Positions 9,444 to 18,726 of a DNA stretch of 64,000 nt are shown one piece after another. Both the position numbers and the translations under genes were made by a program. How positions within the stretch are numbered: the first letter of the stretch is position 1; the number at the start of each line of letters is the position of its first letter. The notes below the pieces were generated by a model that was not told the DNA's origin, ran no database searches, and was given only the letters and a program-made list of their open reading frames with translations. This DNA is from an uncultured Lachnospiraceae bacterium. Its GTDB lineage: Bacteria; Bacillota; Clostridia; Lachnospirales; Lachnospiraceae. The stretch is taken from the NCBI GenBank assembly GCA_947632515.1, contig CANRPO010000013.1:1-64000 (forward strand), given 5' to 3'.

Positions 9444-10526
9444 GTGGTAAAAATACGGAATTGCACATCAGATCAATTTGTGGGAAGGGTAGAAAACAGT
9501 AAATTGATTTGTATCTGCGCAGGTGATAATTTTAAAAAATTTTGTGAAGATTATCCGCTTGTGCCACAGATAGTATGTGTGGTGGATAATTTTAAAGCAG
9601 GGACAGTACTTCAGATTGGAAGTCGAAAAATCCCTGTGGTTTCTATGGAGCAAATAGAACAGATCCCGGAAGAGACGGTACTGATATTGACTTCCGTTAA
9701 AGTGGCAGATGAAATTATACCACAATTAGATCAGAGTAGCATATTTCAAGGTAAAATATTGTATGTACCTGAAATATTTAAAAGAGATAAAACGGAGTTT
9801 GCATTAAAGTCCGGTTCTGTACAAATCATTCCCAAAATCATACATTATTGTTGGTTTGGCGACAATCCTATGCCAAAGAGTTTTCAGGAAAATATTGATA
9901 CATGGAAGAGACACTGCGCTGATTATGAGATAAAACAGTGGAACGAAAGAAATTATGATATTTCAAAAAATAAATATATGTTGCAGGCATACGAAAATAA
10001 GAAATGGGGGTTTGTTCCGGATTATGCAAGGCTTGATATTGTAGCATCACAAGGGGGAGTATATCTTGATACAGATGTAAAAGTAGTACGGTCTTTTGAT
10101 TCGTTACTGCAGTTTGGGCTGTTTTGCGGCTTTGAGAGCAAAACAAGGATCAATTTTGGGCAAGGGTTTGGAGCGAGAAAGGGGCATCCGATAATAAAGG
10201 AGATGCAAAAAGAGTATGAAAATATGGAATTTGTAAATCCGGACGGGACCATGAATACAGATCCATCCCCTATATATCAGACTAGAGTTTTGAAGAGGCT
10301 GGGTTTGACTATAAATGGAACACTTCAACAAAAAGATGATGTCATTGTATTATCGCCGGAATATTTTTCACCAACAAATGAGTTTGGGTATGGCCGGCCA
10401 ACAGAAAATACTTTTTCGATACACCAATATGATGGTAGCTGGTATGATGAAGAACAACGTAAAATGAGAGAAAAAACGGCCAAAAATTACCAATATATAA
10501 TTGGACGAGCGGCGGGAGAAAAATAG
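9444..10526 (+). CDS. GT32/OCH1-like DXD sugar transferase with divergent N-terminal Rossmann-like module
   Basis: IPKIIHYCWFGDNPMPKSFQENIDTWKRHCADYEIKQWNERNYD...WGFVPDYARLDIVASQGGVYLDTDVKVV. GTG start. Confidence 0.87.
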   Translation: MVKIRNCTSDQFVGRVENSKLICICAGDNFKKFCEDYPLVPQIVCVVDNFKAGTVLQIGSRKIPVVSMEQIEQIPEETVLILTSVKVADEIIPQLDQSSIFQGKILYVPEIFKRDKTEFALKSGSVQIIPKIIHYCWFGDNPMPKSFQENIDTWKRHCADYEIKQWNERNYDISKNKYMLQAYENKKWGFVPDYARLDIVASQGGVYLDTDVKVVRSFDSLLQFGLFCGFESKTRINFGQGFGARKGHPIIKEMQKEYENMEFVNPDGTMNTDPSPIYQTRVLKRLGLTINGTLQQKDDVIVLSPEYFSPTNEFGYGRPTENTFSIHQYDGSWYDEEQRKMREKTAKNYQYIIGRAAGEK

Positions 10527-10529
10527 AAT

Positions 10530-11486
10530 ATGGTAATACTGTATGGGTTGGGTTCACATAGCAGAAATATAGCAACAATGTATAATATTCCAATGGATGA
10601 GATAGAAGTAATTATTGACAATAATCTTTCAAAATGTGAGCCGTATTATGGAATGGTTATTTCGTGGGAAGAGTATTTGCGCCGAAGGACAGAATACCGT
10701 TCTACGCAGTTGGTGATAGGTGCAAAGTATCGGTTTGATGAGATAAGAGAAGAAGTATTGGCAAGCGGATTATTTGGAATTGCCGATATTATTGGAATCG
10801 AAAAGTGGGCAGAAGAAAACTTTGTAAAGAGAAGATTATTAGGGCAATATATTGATGAGCGTGAATGTATGAACGCTAGGATACTCTCGGAACGAGTTGG
10901 AAGTATTTCGCAAAAGCTTCTCGAAGAAGCGATGGTTTTATGCAGTCGGTATGAAGCTTTAGACCGACTTCCCAAGGGTGGGCGAGTGGCAGAGATCGGT
11001 GTTGCATATGGAGATTTTTCAAAAGAAATTCTTACAAAGATGAAACCAGAGAAATTTTATGCAGTTGACCTTTTTTGCGAATCGGTTGGTTTTTGGAATA
11101 ACGGTTTATTCGAAGAGTCTCAGATGACACATTATGAATGGTATGCAGATAGATTTTCGGATTATATCAGTTCCGGAACGCTAATAATGGAAAAAGGCTT
11201 TTCCTGGGATGTGATGGAGAGGTTCCCTGATTGTTATTTTGATTATATATATCTTGATGCGGCGCATGATTATGCAAGCGTAGAAAAAGATATTATACAG
11301 ATCGTAAAGAAAATAAAACAAGGTGGTATTATTCAATTTAATGATTACACATTTCAAGAGGGATATGGAGTGATCCCGGCTGTGAATAGAATGATCAAAG
11401 AGATGAATGCAAAAGTATTGTATTATTGTCTTTCGCCTAATGGTTATGCAGATCTGGTCGTGCAGATGAGAAAACAGGAGTTGTAA
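10530..11486 (+). CDS. Class I SAM methyltransferase (Methyltransf_24 type) with N-terminal Rossmann-like module
   Basis: N-term MVILYGLGSHSRNIATMYNIPMDEIEVIIDNN; C-term GGRVAEIGVAYGDFSKEIL...FYAVDLF...YDYIYLDAAHDYASVEKDI. Confidence 0.8.
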   Translation: MVILYGLGSHSRNIATMYNIPMDEIEVIIDNNLSKCEPYYGMVISWEEYLRRRTEYRSTQLVIGAKYRFDEIREEVLASGLFGIADIIGIEKWAEENFVKRRLLGQYIDERECMNARILSERVGSISQKLLEEAMVLCSRYEALDRLPKGGRVAEIGVAYGDFSKEILTKMKPEKFYAVDLFCESVGFWNNGLFEESQMTHYEWYADRFSDYISSGTLIMEKGFSWDVMERFPDCYFDYIYLDAAHDYASVEKDIIQIVKKIKQGGIIQFNDYTFQEGYGVIPAVNRMIKEMNAKVLYYCLSPNGYADLVVQMRKQEL

Positions 11487-12680
11487 ATGATAAGTCTGAT
11501 TGTTCCGGTTTACAATATCAAAAAATACCTTGATCGATGTGTTTCAAGTATTCTTACGCAGACATATAAGGAATTTGAATTGATTTTGGTCGATGATGGT
11601 TCAACGGATGGTTCATCAGATGTATGTGATTTTTATGTAAGGCAAGATAGTAGAGTTATTGTCATACACAAACAAAATGGCGGACTTGTCAGCGCAAGAA
11701 AATCAGGGCTTAAAATTGCTCAGGGGGAGTATATAGGATTTGTTGATGGTGATGATTGGATAGAACCACAGATGTATGAACATCTGATGAGCTTGGTCAC
11801 AGAATATCAAGCGGATATGGCGCTTGGAGGCAGTATCGAAGATGTAAATGGGCAGACCATATATAAAACAAACTATTTAAAACCAGGAGTATATGATAAA
11901 GAAAGGCTCTGTAGGGATGTGTATCCTTATATGCTTTGTGCAGGGGAATTTTTTTGTATGGGAGTTCAACCATATATCTGGAACAAATTGATACGCCGCG
12001 ACCTTACAAATAAGCATATGTGGACGATAGATGACCGAATACGGATTGGCGAGGACGTGGCAGCAGTGGTGCCCATGCTTTTGATGGCGGATAAAGTCGT
12101 TATATCAGATGCCTGTGATTATCACTATTGTATTAGAGAAACATCTATGATGCGGCAGAAAAATGAGAACAGAGAATGGGATGAAGTGTGTATTCTGCAT
12201 AGGTTTCTTGAATCAGTATTTTCGATATATTTGTTGAAATATGCTGATTTGGAGCGTCAGTTAAGTCATTATACAATCGGAAATATGCTTACCAGAGCGT
12301 ATGAAAAGCTTGCAGGCAAAGACGGGGCGAATATTTTATGGCCCTTTGGTTATCAAATAGGCGCCAATAAGTGCATTGTGTATAGTGCCGGAAATTTTGG
12401 ACAGGCGGTGTATGGCTATTTGCAGAGAAACCACGGGGAAAAGTGCGCTCTTTGGGTCGATCGACAATATCAAAGGTATCGATCTTGTGGAATGTCTGTG
12501 TGTTGCGTAGAGGATGTACTCAAGGAAAAGCAGGCAGATATACTGATTGCTGTGCTTAGTCTGGAGTTGGCTAAGGTCATTCGGGAAGATTTGTTACGGA
12601 TGGGGATAAGCACTGAACGAATATATTGCATCAATGTAACAGATGATGACATTAAAGAAATACTTCTCAGTATATGCTAA
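11487..12680 (+). CDS. Glycosyltransferase family 2 with C-terminal Rossmann-like module
   Basis: MISLIVPVYNIKKYLDRCVSSILTQTYKEFELILVDDGSTDGSSDVCD; C-term KCIVYSAGNFGQAVYGYLQRNHGEKCALWVDRQY. Confidence 0.92.
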   Translation: MISLIVPVYNIKKYLDRCVSSILTQTYKEFELILVDDGSTDGSSDVCDFYVRQDSRVIVIHKQNGGLVSARKSGLKIAQGEYIGFVDGDDWIEPQMYEHLMSLVTEYQADMALGGSIEDVNGQTIYKTNYLKPGVYDKERLCRDVYPYMLCAGEFFCMGVQPYIWNKLIRRDLTNKHMWTIDDRIRIGEDVAAVVPMLLMADKVVISDACDYHYCIRETSMMRQKNENREWDEVCILHRFLESVFSIYLLKYADLERQLSHYTIGNMLTRAYEKLAGKDGANILWPFGYQIGANKCIVYSAGNFGQAVYGYLQRNHGEKCALWVDRQYQRYRSCGMSVCCVEDVLKEKQADILIAVLSLELAKVIREDLLRMGISTERIYCINVTDDDIKEILLSIC

Positions 12681-12698
12681 TTGGAGATGAAGGAAGTT

Positions 12699-13748
12699 AT
12701 GCAGAATATTTACATAGTCGGAGCCCATTCAAGAGCGCGTACACTAGGGGTGTATCTTAAGAAATTATATACGGACATAAGGATTGAGGCTTATTTGTAT
12801 GACAATGATGAACTAAATCCGGATAACATTGAAGGGATTCCGGTAATCCATTTTGATGAAAGTATGTTATTGAGGACGGATTATACTGTTTACTTAGGAA
12901 CAAGGGGCATTTACCACCCCGCACTGACGGAAAAATTACAGCGAATGGGAATGAAAAAAATTGTTCCGGTGACACCGCAATTGGATCTTGAACTGCGTAA
13001 TCACTTTCTGTCTCTATATTATGCGGAAACGGGAAGAAACTTTGACAAGCTTGATACTCTATCCAAGGCTGTCGTTATTTATGTAGTGAGGTCTGTGTTT
13101 GACAAACCACTCCAACAGTCATATTCGTTGTCCGCATTCCGGCAGGAGATCCAGGTAGGGGCAGCATTGACGGAAGAAAGAATATGTGAATTAGCTGATA
13201 ATACAGGAGAAAATATTTCCGAGAGAAATCGCCAGTTCTGTGAGTTGACAGCATTGTACTGGATTTGGAAAAATGCAAGGCAGGATATCGTGGGGCTTGA
13301 GCACTATCGCAGACATTTTTTGTTTCAGGATGACTGGTATCAGAAAATGCGAGATCATAATGTAGACGTGATTTTGCCGACGCCTCTTTATGTGACGCCG
13401 AATATTGCACAGAATTACAAGGACAGGCACATTGTTTCCGACTGGGAATTTATGATGGATTATCTGCGGCGGATCTATCCAAAAGACTATAAGAAAGCGG
13501 TTTCGTTTTTTGCTACTAATTTGTATTCGCCTTGTAATATGTTCGTCATGAAGAAAGATATTTTGGATGATTTATGCATGTGGCTGTTTCCCATTCTCTT
13601 TATCTGCGCAGAGCATGGCGGAGAGCGGGAAGATGCTTATCAGAATCGCTATCCGGGATTTCTGGCAGAGCGTTTGATGACTTTTTTCTTTGAAAAAAAC
13701 AGGGATAAATATAAGATCGTGTATGCAGACAAAGGGTTTCTTGGCTGA
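12699..13748 (+). CDS. DUF4422 (putative glycosyltransferase) with N-terminal Rossmann-like module
   Basis: N-term NIYIVGAHSRARTLGVYLKKLYTDIRIEAYLYDNDELNPDNIEGIPVIHF; C-term QVGAALTEERICELADNTGENISERNRQFCELTALYWIWKN...VGLEHYRRHF. ATG 12699 has a good SD (GAAGGAAG). Confidence 0.83.
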   Translation: MQNIYIVGAHSRARTLGVYLKKLYTDIRIEAYLYDNDELNPDNIEGIPVIHFDESMLLRTDYTVYLGTRGIYHPALTEKLQRMGMKKIVPVTPQLDLELRNHFLSLYYAETGRNFDKLDTLSKAVVIYVVRSVFDKPLQQSYSLSAFRQEIQVGAALTEERICELADNTGENISERNRQFCELTALYWIWKNARQDIVGLEHYRRHFLFQDDWYQKMRDHNVDVILPTPLYVTPNIAQNYKDRHIVSDWEFMMDYLRRIYPKDYKKAVSFFATNLYSPCNMFVMKKDILDDLCMWLFPILFICAEHGGEREDAYQNRYPGFLAERLMTFFFEKNRDKYKIVYADKGFLG

Positions 13749-13807
13749 CGATATGAAACAATGATGGCAGTTAAAAAATCAGAGAAAAACGATCGGAGAT
13801 AAAGCAT

Positions 13808-14479
13808 ATGTATTATGAATTGACCGCATCAATGATGTGCGCTGACTATGGCAATCTGGAAAAAGAGGTAAGGGAACTGGACGAAGGCGGCATAGACTCC
13901 TTCCACATTGACATCATGGACGGGCGCTATGTACCCAATTTTGCCATGTCGTTAAATGACATGAAGTACATAGCCGGCGCGACAAAAAGGCCGCTCGACG
14001 TACACCTGATGATAGAACATCCCAACAACAACGTCCAGCTTTTTTTAAACAATCTAAGACGTGGCGATACAGTCTACATCCACCCGGAGGCGGAATATCA
14101 TCCATCCACGACGCTGCAGAAGATCATCGATGCGGGCATGGTGCCGGGCATAGCTATCAATCCCGGGACGAGCGTGGAAACGGTCTATGAGATGCTGCGC
14201 ATTGTCAAAAAGGTGCTTGTCATGACCGTGAATCCCGGAAACGCGGGACAGATGTACATGCCCTATGTCGGGGAGAAGATAAAAAGGCTGCTGGCATTAA
14301 AGGAGAAGATGAAGTTCCGGCTCTACTGGGACGGCGCGTGCAGCGCGGATAAGATCCTGCAGTTCGCACCGATGGGAATGGACGGGTTCGTGCTGGGCAC
14401 AACGCTCCTTTTTGGGAAGGGAAAGCCATACAGCGGAGCCATACAGGAAATCCGTAAGTATTGCAGCGATATTGGATAA
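13808..14479 (+). CDS. Ribulose-phosphate 3-epimerase family protein, divergent (AlsE-like)
   Basis: SMMCADYGNLEKEV, FHIDIMDGRYVPNFAMS, LDVHLMIEHP, VMTVNPGNAGQMYMP, DGFVLGTTLLF. Confidence 0.85.
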   Translation: MYYELTASMMCADYGNLEKEVRELDEGGIDSFHIDIMDGRYVPNFAMSLNDMKYIAGATKRPLDVHLMIEHPNNNVQLFLNNLRRGDTVYIHPEAEYHPSTTLQKIIDAGMVPGIAINPGTSVETVYEMLRIVKKVLVMTVNPGNAGQMYMPYVGEKIKRLLALKEKMKFRLYWDGACSADKILQFAPMGMDGFVLGTTLLFGKGKPYSGAIQEIRKYCSDIG

Positions 14480-14502
14480 CGAAAATACCGTGGAGGATCA
14501 TG

Positions 14503-15201
14503 ATGGCAGTTGCATTGATTTTGTCAGGAGGGAATGGCGTGCGTATGGGGCTGGATATTCCCAAGCAGTACGTTGAGGTAAACGGCAGATCGGTCATTTC
14601 CTACTGCATTGAACGGTTATCGCGCCATGAACGGATCCATGCGATACAGATCGTGGCGTCATCCGACTGGCAGGCACAGATACGGCAGAGCCTTGAAAAA
14701 TATGATATTAACGGGAAATTCCGGGGTTTTTCGACTCCGGGACAAAACAGGCAGCTGTCTGTTTACCATGGACTGGAGGATGTCAGAAAATATGCGGAGG
14801 ATTCGGATGTAGCGCTGGTGCACGATGCGGCGAGGCCGCTGGTCTCTGAACAGATGATAACAGACTGTCTGGAGGCGGTACAGGGACATGACGGCGCAGT
14901 GCCTGTCCTGCCGATGAAGGATACGGTATATCAGAGCATAGATGGAAAGAGGATCAGCGGACTGGTAAGACGGAGCGAAATCTATGCGGGGCAGGCGCCG
15001 GAGGCATTTCGGATAGGGGCATACTATGAGGCGAACAGGAGGCTGTGCCCTGACAGGATATTGGAGATTAACGGCTCCACGGAACCTGCGGTCATGGCGG
15101 GGATGGATATTGTCATGATAGCGGGCGACGAGGGCAATTTTAAGATCACGACAATAGAGGATTTAAAACGGTTTCAGGAGATCGTAAGCAGGGAGCGGTA
15201 A
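14503..15201 (+). CDS. IspD/TarI-like cytidylyltransferase
   Basis: VALILSGGNGVRMGLDIPKQYVEVNGRSVISYCIE; VALVHDAARPLVSEQMI; EGNFKITTIEDLKRFQEIV. SD GGAGG at 14492. Confidence 0.88.
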   Translation: MAVALILSGGNGVRMGLDIPKQYVEVNGRSVISYCIERLSRHERIHAIQIVASSDWQAQIRQSLEKYDINGKFRGFSTPGQNRQLSVYHGLEDVRKYAEDSDVALVHDAARPLVSEQMITDCLEAVQGHDGAVPVLPMKDTVYQSIDGKRISGLVRRSEIYAGQAPEAFRIGAYYEANRRLCPDRILEINGSTEPAVMAGMDIVMIAGDEGNFKITTIEDLKRFQEIVSRER

Positions 15202-15202
15202 G

Positions 15203-16255
15203 ATGAGGGCATGGGTTTTGCATGGTGTTGACCACATATGTTTGGAGGAAACGGAAGAACCGGATCTGGCAGAAAATGAAACGCTTGTTTCAGTTAAGGC
15301 GGCCGGCATCTGCGGATCGGACATTCCCAGAATATACAAAACGGGAGCGCATGTGCATCCGCTGATACCCGGTCATGAATTTTCGGGGCAGGTAATAAAA
15401 ACGGGGGAAAAAGCAGACAGAAAATGGCTCGGTAAGCGTGTCGGTATTTTTCCGCTTATTCCGTGCGGGATCTGTACCGCGTGCAGGAAAAAACAGTACG
15501 AATTATGCCGTAACTACAACTATCTGGGTTCACGCACAGACGGCGGCTTTGCGGAATATGCGGCAGTCCCGGAGCGGAATCTGATAGAACTGCCCGACAG
15601 CGTATCCTATGAGGAGGCGGCGATGCTGGAGCCCATGGCGGTGGCAGTGCATGCAATGCGAAGAGTGCAGATGCAAAAGAGTGACACAGTTGTTGTCTAT
15701 GGACTTGGGACGATCGGCATGCTGCTTTTTCTGTTCCTAAAGGATGCCGGGTTTGAAAATCTTCTTGCGGTAGGGAACAAAGAGTTTCAAAAAGAGACGA
15801 TACTGAAATTTGGAGCGGATGAAACATGTTACTGTGACAGCAAAGCGCAGAATGTTTCCGAGTGGCTGATGCGGCGGACGGATCGAAGGGGAGCGGATGT
15901 GGTTTTTGAGTGTGTGGGAAGGAACGAGACCGTTTCGCAGGCGGTCGATCTGACAGCGCCGATGGGGCGCATTTGCATGGTCGGGAATCCATATTCGGAC
16001 ATGACTCTGGAAAAGAATGTCTATTGGAAAATTTTAAGAAACCAGATCACGATAACCGGTACATGGAATTCTGCTTTTACGCATCAAAACGATGACGACT
16101 GGCATTATGTGCTTGACAGACTGGCGCGGAAAAGAATTTCGCCGAGAGAACTGATCTCCCACGAGCTGGATCTGTGTGACGCGGAGAGAGGGTTCCTGAT
16201 CATGCGGGATAAAAGAGAAGATCATATGAAAGTGATGATACGCATATCCGGATGA
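15203..16255 (+). CDS. Zn-dependent medium-chain alcohol dehydrogenase (galactitol-1-P 5-dehydrogenase/TarJ-like)
   Basis: GICGSDIPRIYKTGAHVHPLIPGHEFSGQV; CGICTACRKKQYELCRNYNYLGSRTDGGFAEY; VYGLGTIGMLL. Confidence 0.88.
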   Translation: MRAWVLHGVDHICLEETEEPDLAENETLVSVKAAGICGSDIPRIYKTGAHVHPLIPGHEFSGQVIKTGEKADRKWLGKRVGIFPLIPCGICTACRKKQYELCRNYNYLGSRTDGGFAEYAAVPERNLIELPDSVSYEEAAMLEPMAVAVHAMRRVQMQKSDTVVVYGLGTIGMLLFLFLKDAGFENLLAVGNKEFQKETILKFGADETCYCDSKAQNVSEWLMRRTDRRGADVVFECVGRNETVSQAVDLTAPMGRICMVGNPYSDMTLEKNVYWKILRNQITITGTWNSAFTHQNDDDWHYVLDRLARKRISPRELISHELDLCDAERGFLIMRDKREDHMKVMIRISG

Positions 16256-16263
16256 TCTGCAGG

Positions 16264-16293
16264 TTGACATCCAGCGAACGCACGGTCTATAAT
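16264..16293 (+). promoter_or_regulatory. Sigma-A-type promoter upstream of the ECF operon
   Basis: TTGACA (16264-16269), 18 bp, TATAAT (16288-16293). Confidence 0.75.
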
Positions 16294-16368
16294 ATATCTG
16301 TATATTCCCGCACAAATATCCGGCGGGGAAAGTAGTTTCAGAAAGATACGATCAAGGAGGAGAAATTT

Positions 16369-16914
16369 ATGAAAAAGCTTTCTGTGAAAACCGTTGTTGC
16401 GATTGGTATCGGCGCGGCGCTGTTCTTTGTTCTGGGTAAGATCTCCATACCCACGCCGGTCCCGAATACATACATCAGTCTGCAGTATGCGATCGAGGCG
16501 GTGTTCGCGACGCTCTTCGGGCCGATCGCGGGTCTGCTGATCGGATTCATCGGACATACGCTTGTCGACGCGACGAGCTATGGACCGTGGTGGAGCTGGA
16601 TTATTGCGTCCGCGTGCGTTGGTCTGATTATCGGGCTTATCACGATGAAATTAGACTTAAGCGAGGGGATCGACACGAAGAAGATCGTCACTTTTAATGT
16701 GGCGCAGATCGTCGCACATCTGCTCGCCTGGGGGCTGATCGCCCCGGTGCTTGACATTCTGATCTACAGCGAGCCTATCGAGAAACTGTTCGCGCAGGGA
16801 TTGATGGCAGGCGTGGCAAATATCATCACGACGGGAGTTGTCGGCACGTTACTGCTGATCGCGTATGCGGAGACGGTCGTGAAGAGAGGCTCTTTGAAAA
16901 AGGAAGAGGACTAA
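16369..16914 (+). CDS. ECF transporter S component (UPF0397 family)
   Basis: [78 protein letters not shown]. Confidence 0.88.
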   Translation: MKKLSVKTVVAIGIGAALFFVLGKISIPTPVPNTYISLQYAIEAVFATLFGPIAGLLIGFIGHTLVDATSYGPWWSWIIASACVGLIIGLITMKLDLSEGIDTKKIVTFNVAQIVAHLLAWGLIAPVLDILIYSEPIEKLFAQGLMAGVANIITTGVVGTLLLIAYAETVVKRGSLKKEED

Positions 16915-16932
16915 ACGATTATAGGTACAGCT

Positions 16933-16966
16933 GAGAGCTGCTGCTGATGAGGCGGCGGCTCTTTTT
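16933..16966 (+). terminator. Possible intrinsic terminator/attenuator between the S and A components
   Basis: AGAGCTGCTGC...GCGGCGGCTCT stem (with G-U pairs) followed by TTTTT. Confidence 0.5.
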
Positions 16967-17016
16967 GCGAAAAATTCTATTAAGGCATGGGCAGTACACA
17001 AGAAGGAGCGTAGAAC

Positions 17017-18726
17017 ATGGCAACTCCCATTATTTCTTTTCAGGATTACGGTTTTCAATATATGGCGCAGGCGAAACCGACGCTGTACAACATCAATCTG
17101 GACATCTATCCGGGCGAGAAGGTGCTTATCGCGGGCACGTCTGGCAGCGGTAAGAGCACCATCGGCAACTGCATCAACGGGCTGATCCCTTTCGCCTATC
17201 CGGGGCAGAAGACGGGAAAACTTCTGGTGGGAGGCAGAGAGCCGGACAAGAGCAGTATCTTTGAGATGAGCCATACGGTGGGCACGGTGCTGCAGGACAC
17301 GGACGGGCAGTTTATCGGGCTGACGGTGGGAGAGGATATTGCGTTCGCGCTGGAGAACAACTGTGTGCCGCAGGATGAGATGAAAGAGATCGTGGACCGC
17401 GTGGCGAAACTGGTGGACATCGACCACCATCTGCAGTATGCGCCGCATGAATTGTCCGGCGGGCAGAAACAGAGGGTAAGTCTGGCGGGGGTCATGGTGG
17501 AGGACGTGAAGGCGCTCCTGTTCGACGAGCCGCTTGCGAATCTGGACCCCGCCGCTGGAAGGACGACGATAGAGCTGATCGATACGGTGCATGAGCAGAC
17601 GGGAGCGGCGGTGATCATCATCGAGCACCGTCTGGAAGACGTTCTGTGGCGCAGGATGGACCGCATCGTGCTGATGGACGAGGGAAGGATCATAGCGGAT
17701 GTGCCTGTGGCGAAACTACTGACGGGAGGAGAACTGCCAGCGCACGGCATCAGGGAACCGCTGTACCTGACGGCGCTGAGATATGCGGGCGTAGAGATCG
17801 ACGAGCAGATGCACCCGGAGCATGTGGAGAAACTGCTGCTCACAGAGGAGCAGAAGGAAAAAGTGCGCGGGTGGTATCGGGCGCGTGAGACAGATAGGGC
17901 GCGGGAAGACCGGGGGCAGGAACTTCTCAGGGTCGAGCATCTGGATTTCGGTTATTCGCCGGAGACTCTGACCTTGCAGGATGTAAACTTTACGGTGCAC
18001 AGGGGCGAGATGGTCAGTATCGTCGGGCGAAACGGCGCGGGGAAGAGCACGCTGGCCAAGCTGATCTGCGGATTTGAGAGGCCGCTCTCGGGCGGGATCT
18101 ATATGGAGGGCAGGAATCTTTCGGGGGACACCATCAAGGAGAGGGCGGCTTTCATCGGCTATGTGATGCAGAACCCGAACCAGATGATCTCCAAGCCGAT
18201 GATCTGGGACGAGGTGGAGCTGGCGCTTGTCCAGAGCGGCATGCCGAAGGAGGAGCGGAAGGCGAGGGTGGAGGAGACGCTGCGCATCTGCGGTCTGTAT
18301 CCTTTTCGCAACTGGCCCGTGTCGGCACTGTCCTTCGGACAGAAAAAGCGCGTGACCATCGCCAGCATTCTGGTGCAGAGACCGCAGATTATCATTCTGG
18401 ATGAACCGACGGCGGGGCAGGACTATCGGCACTATACGGAGATCATGGATTTTCTGAAAGAGTTGAACGGACAGGGGTACACGATCCTGATGATCACCCA
18501 CGACATGCATCTGATGCTGGAATATACGCCGCGGGCGATCGTGTTCAGCGAGGGCAGGATGCTGGCGGACACGACGGCTGCGAAGGTGCTCAACGATCCG
18601 GAGCTGGTTCGGGCGGCGAACCTGAAAGAGACAAGTCTGTACACGCTCAGCCTGGCGTGCGGTATCGACGAACCTCAGAAATTTACGGAGCGCTTTATTG
18701 CATATGAGAAGGAGGAGGGACGCTAG
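17017..18726 (+). CDS. ECF transporter ATPase, fused tandem ABC domains (EcfA1-EcfA2/YkoD-like)
   Basis: Two Walker A (AGTSGSGKST; GRNGAGKST), two ABC signatures (LSGGQKQR; LSFGQKKR). Confidence 0.92.
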   Translation: MATPIISFQDYGFQYMAQAKPTLYNINLDIYPGEKVLIAGTSGSGKSTIGNCINGLIPFAYPGQKTGKLLVGGREPDKSSIFEMSHTVGTVLQDTDGQFIGLTVGEDIAFALENNCVPQDEMKEIVDRVAKLVDIDHHLQYAPHELSGGQKQRVSLAGVMVEDVKALLFDEPLANLDPAAGRTTIELIDTVHEQTGAAVIIIEHRLEDVLWRRMDRIVLMDEGRIIADVPVAKLLTGGELPAHGIREPLYLTALRYAGVEIDEQMHPEHVEKLLLTEEQKEKVRGWYRARETDRAREDRGQELLRVEHLDFGYSPETLTLQDVNFTVHRGEMVSIVGRNGAGKSTLAKLICGFERPLSGGIYMEGRNLSGDTIKERAAFIGYVMQNPNQMISKPMIWDEVELALVQSGMPKEERKARVEETLRICGLYPFRNWPVSALSFGQKKRVTIASILVQRPQIIILDEPTAGQDYRHYTEIMDFLKELNGQGYTILMITHDMHLMLEYTPRAIVFSEGRMLADTTAAKVLNDPELVRAANLKETSLYTLSLACGIDEPQKFTERFIAYEKEEGR

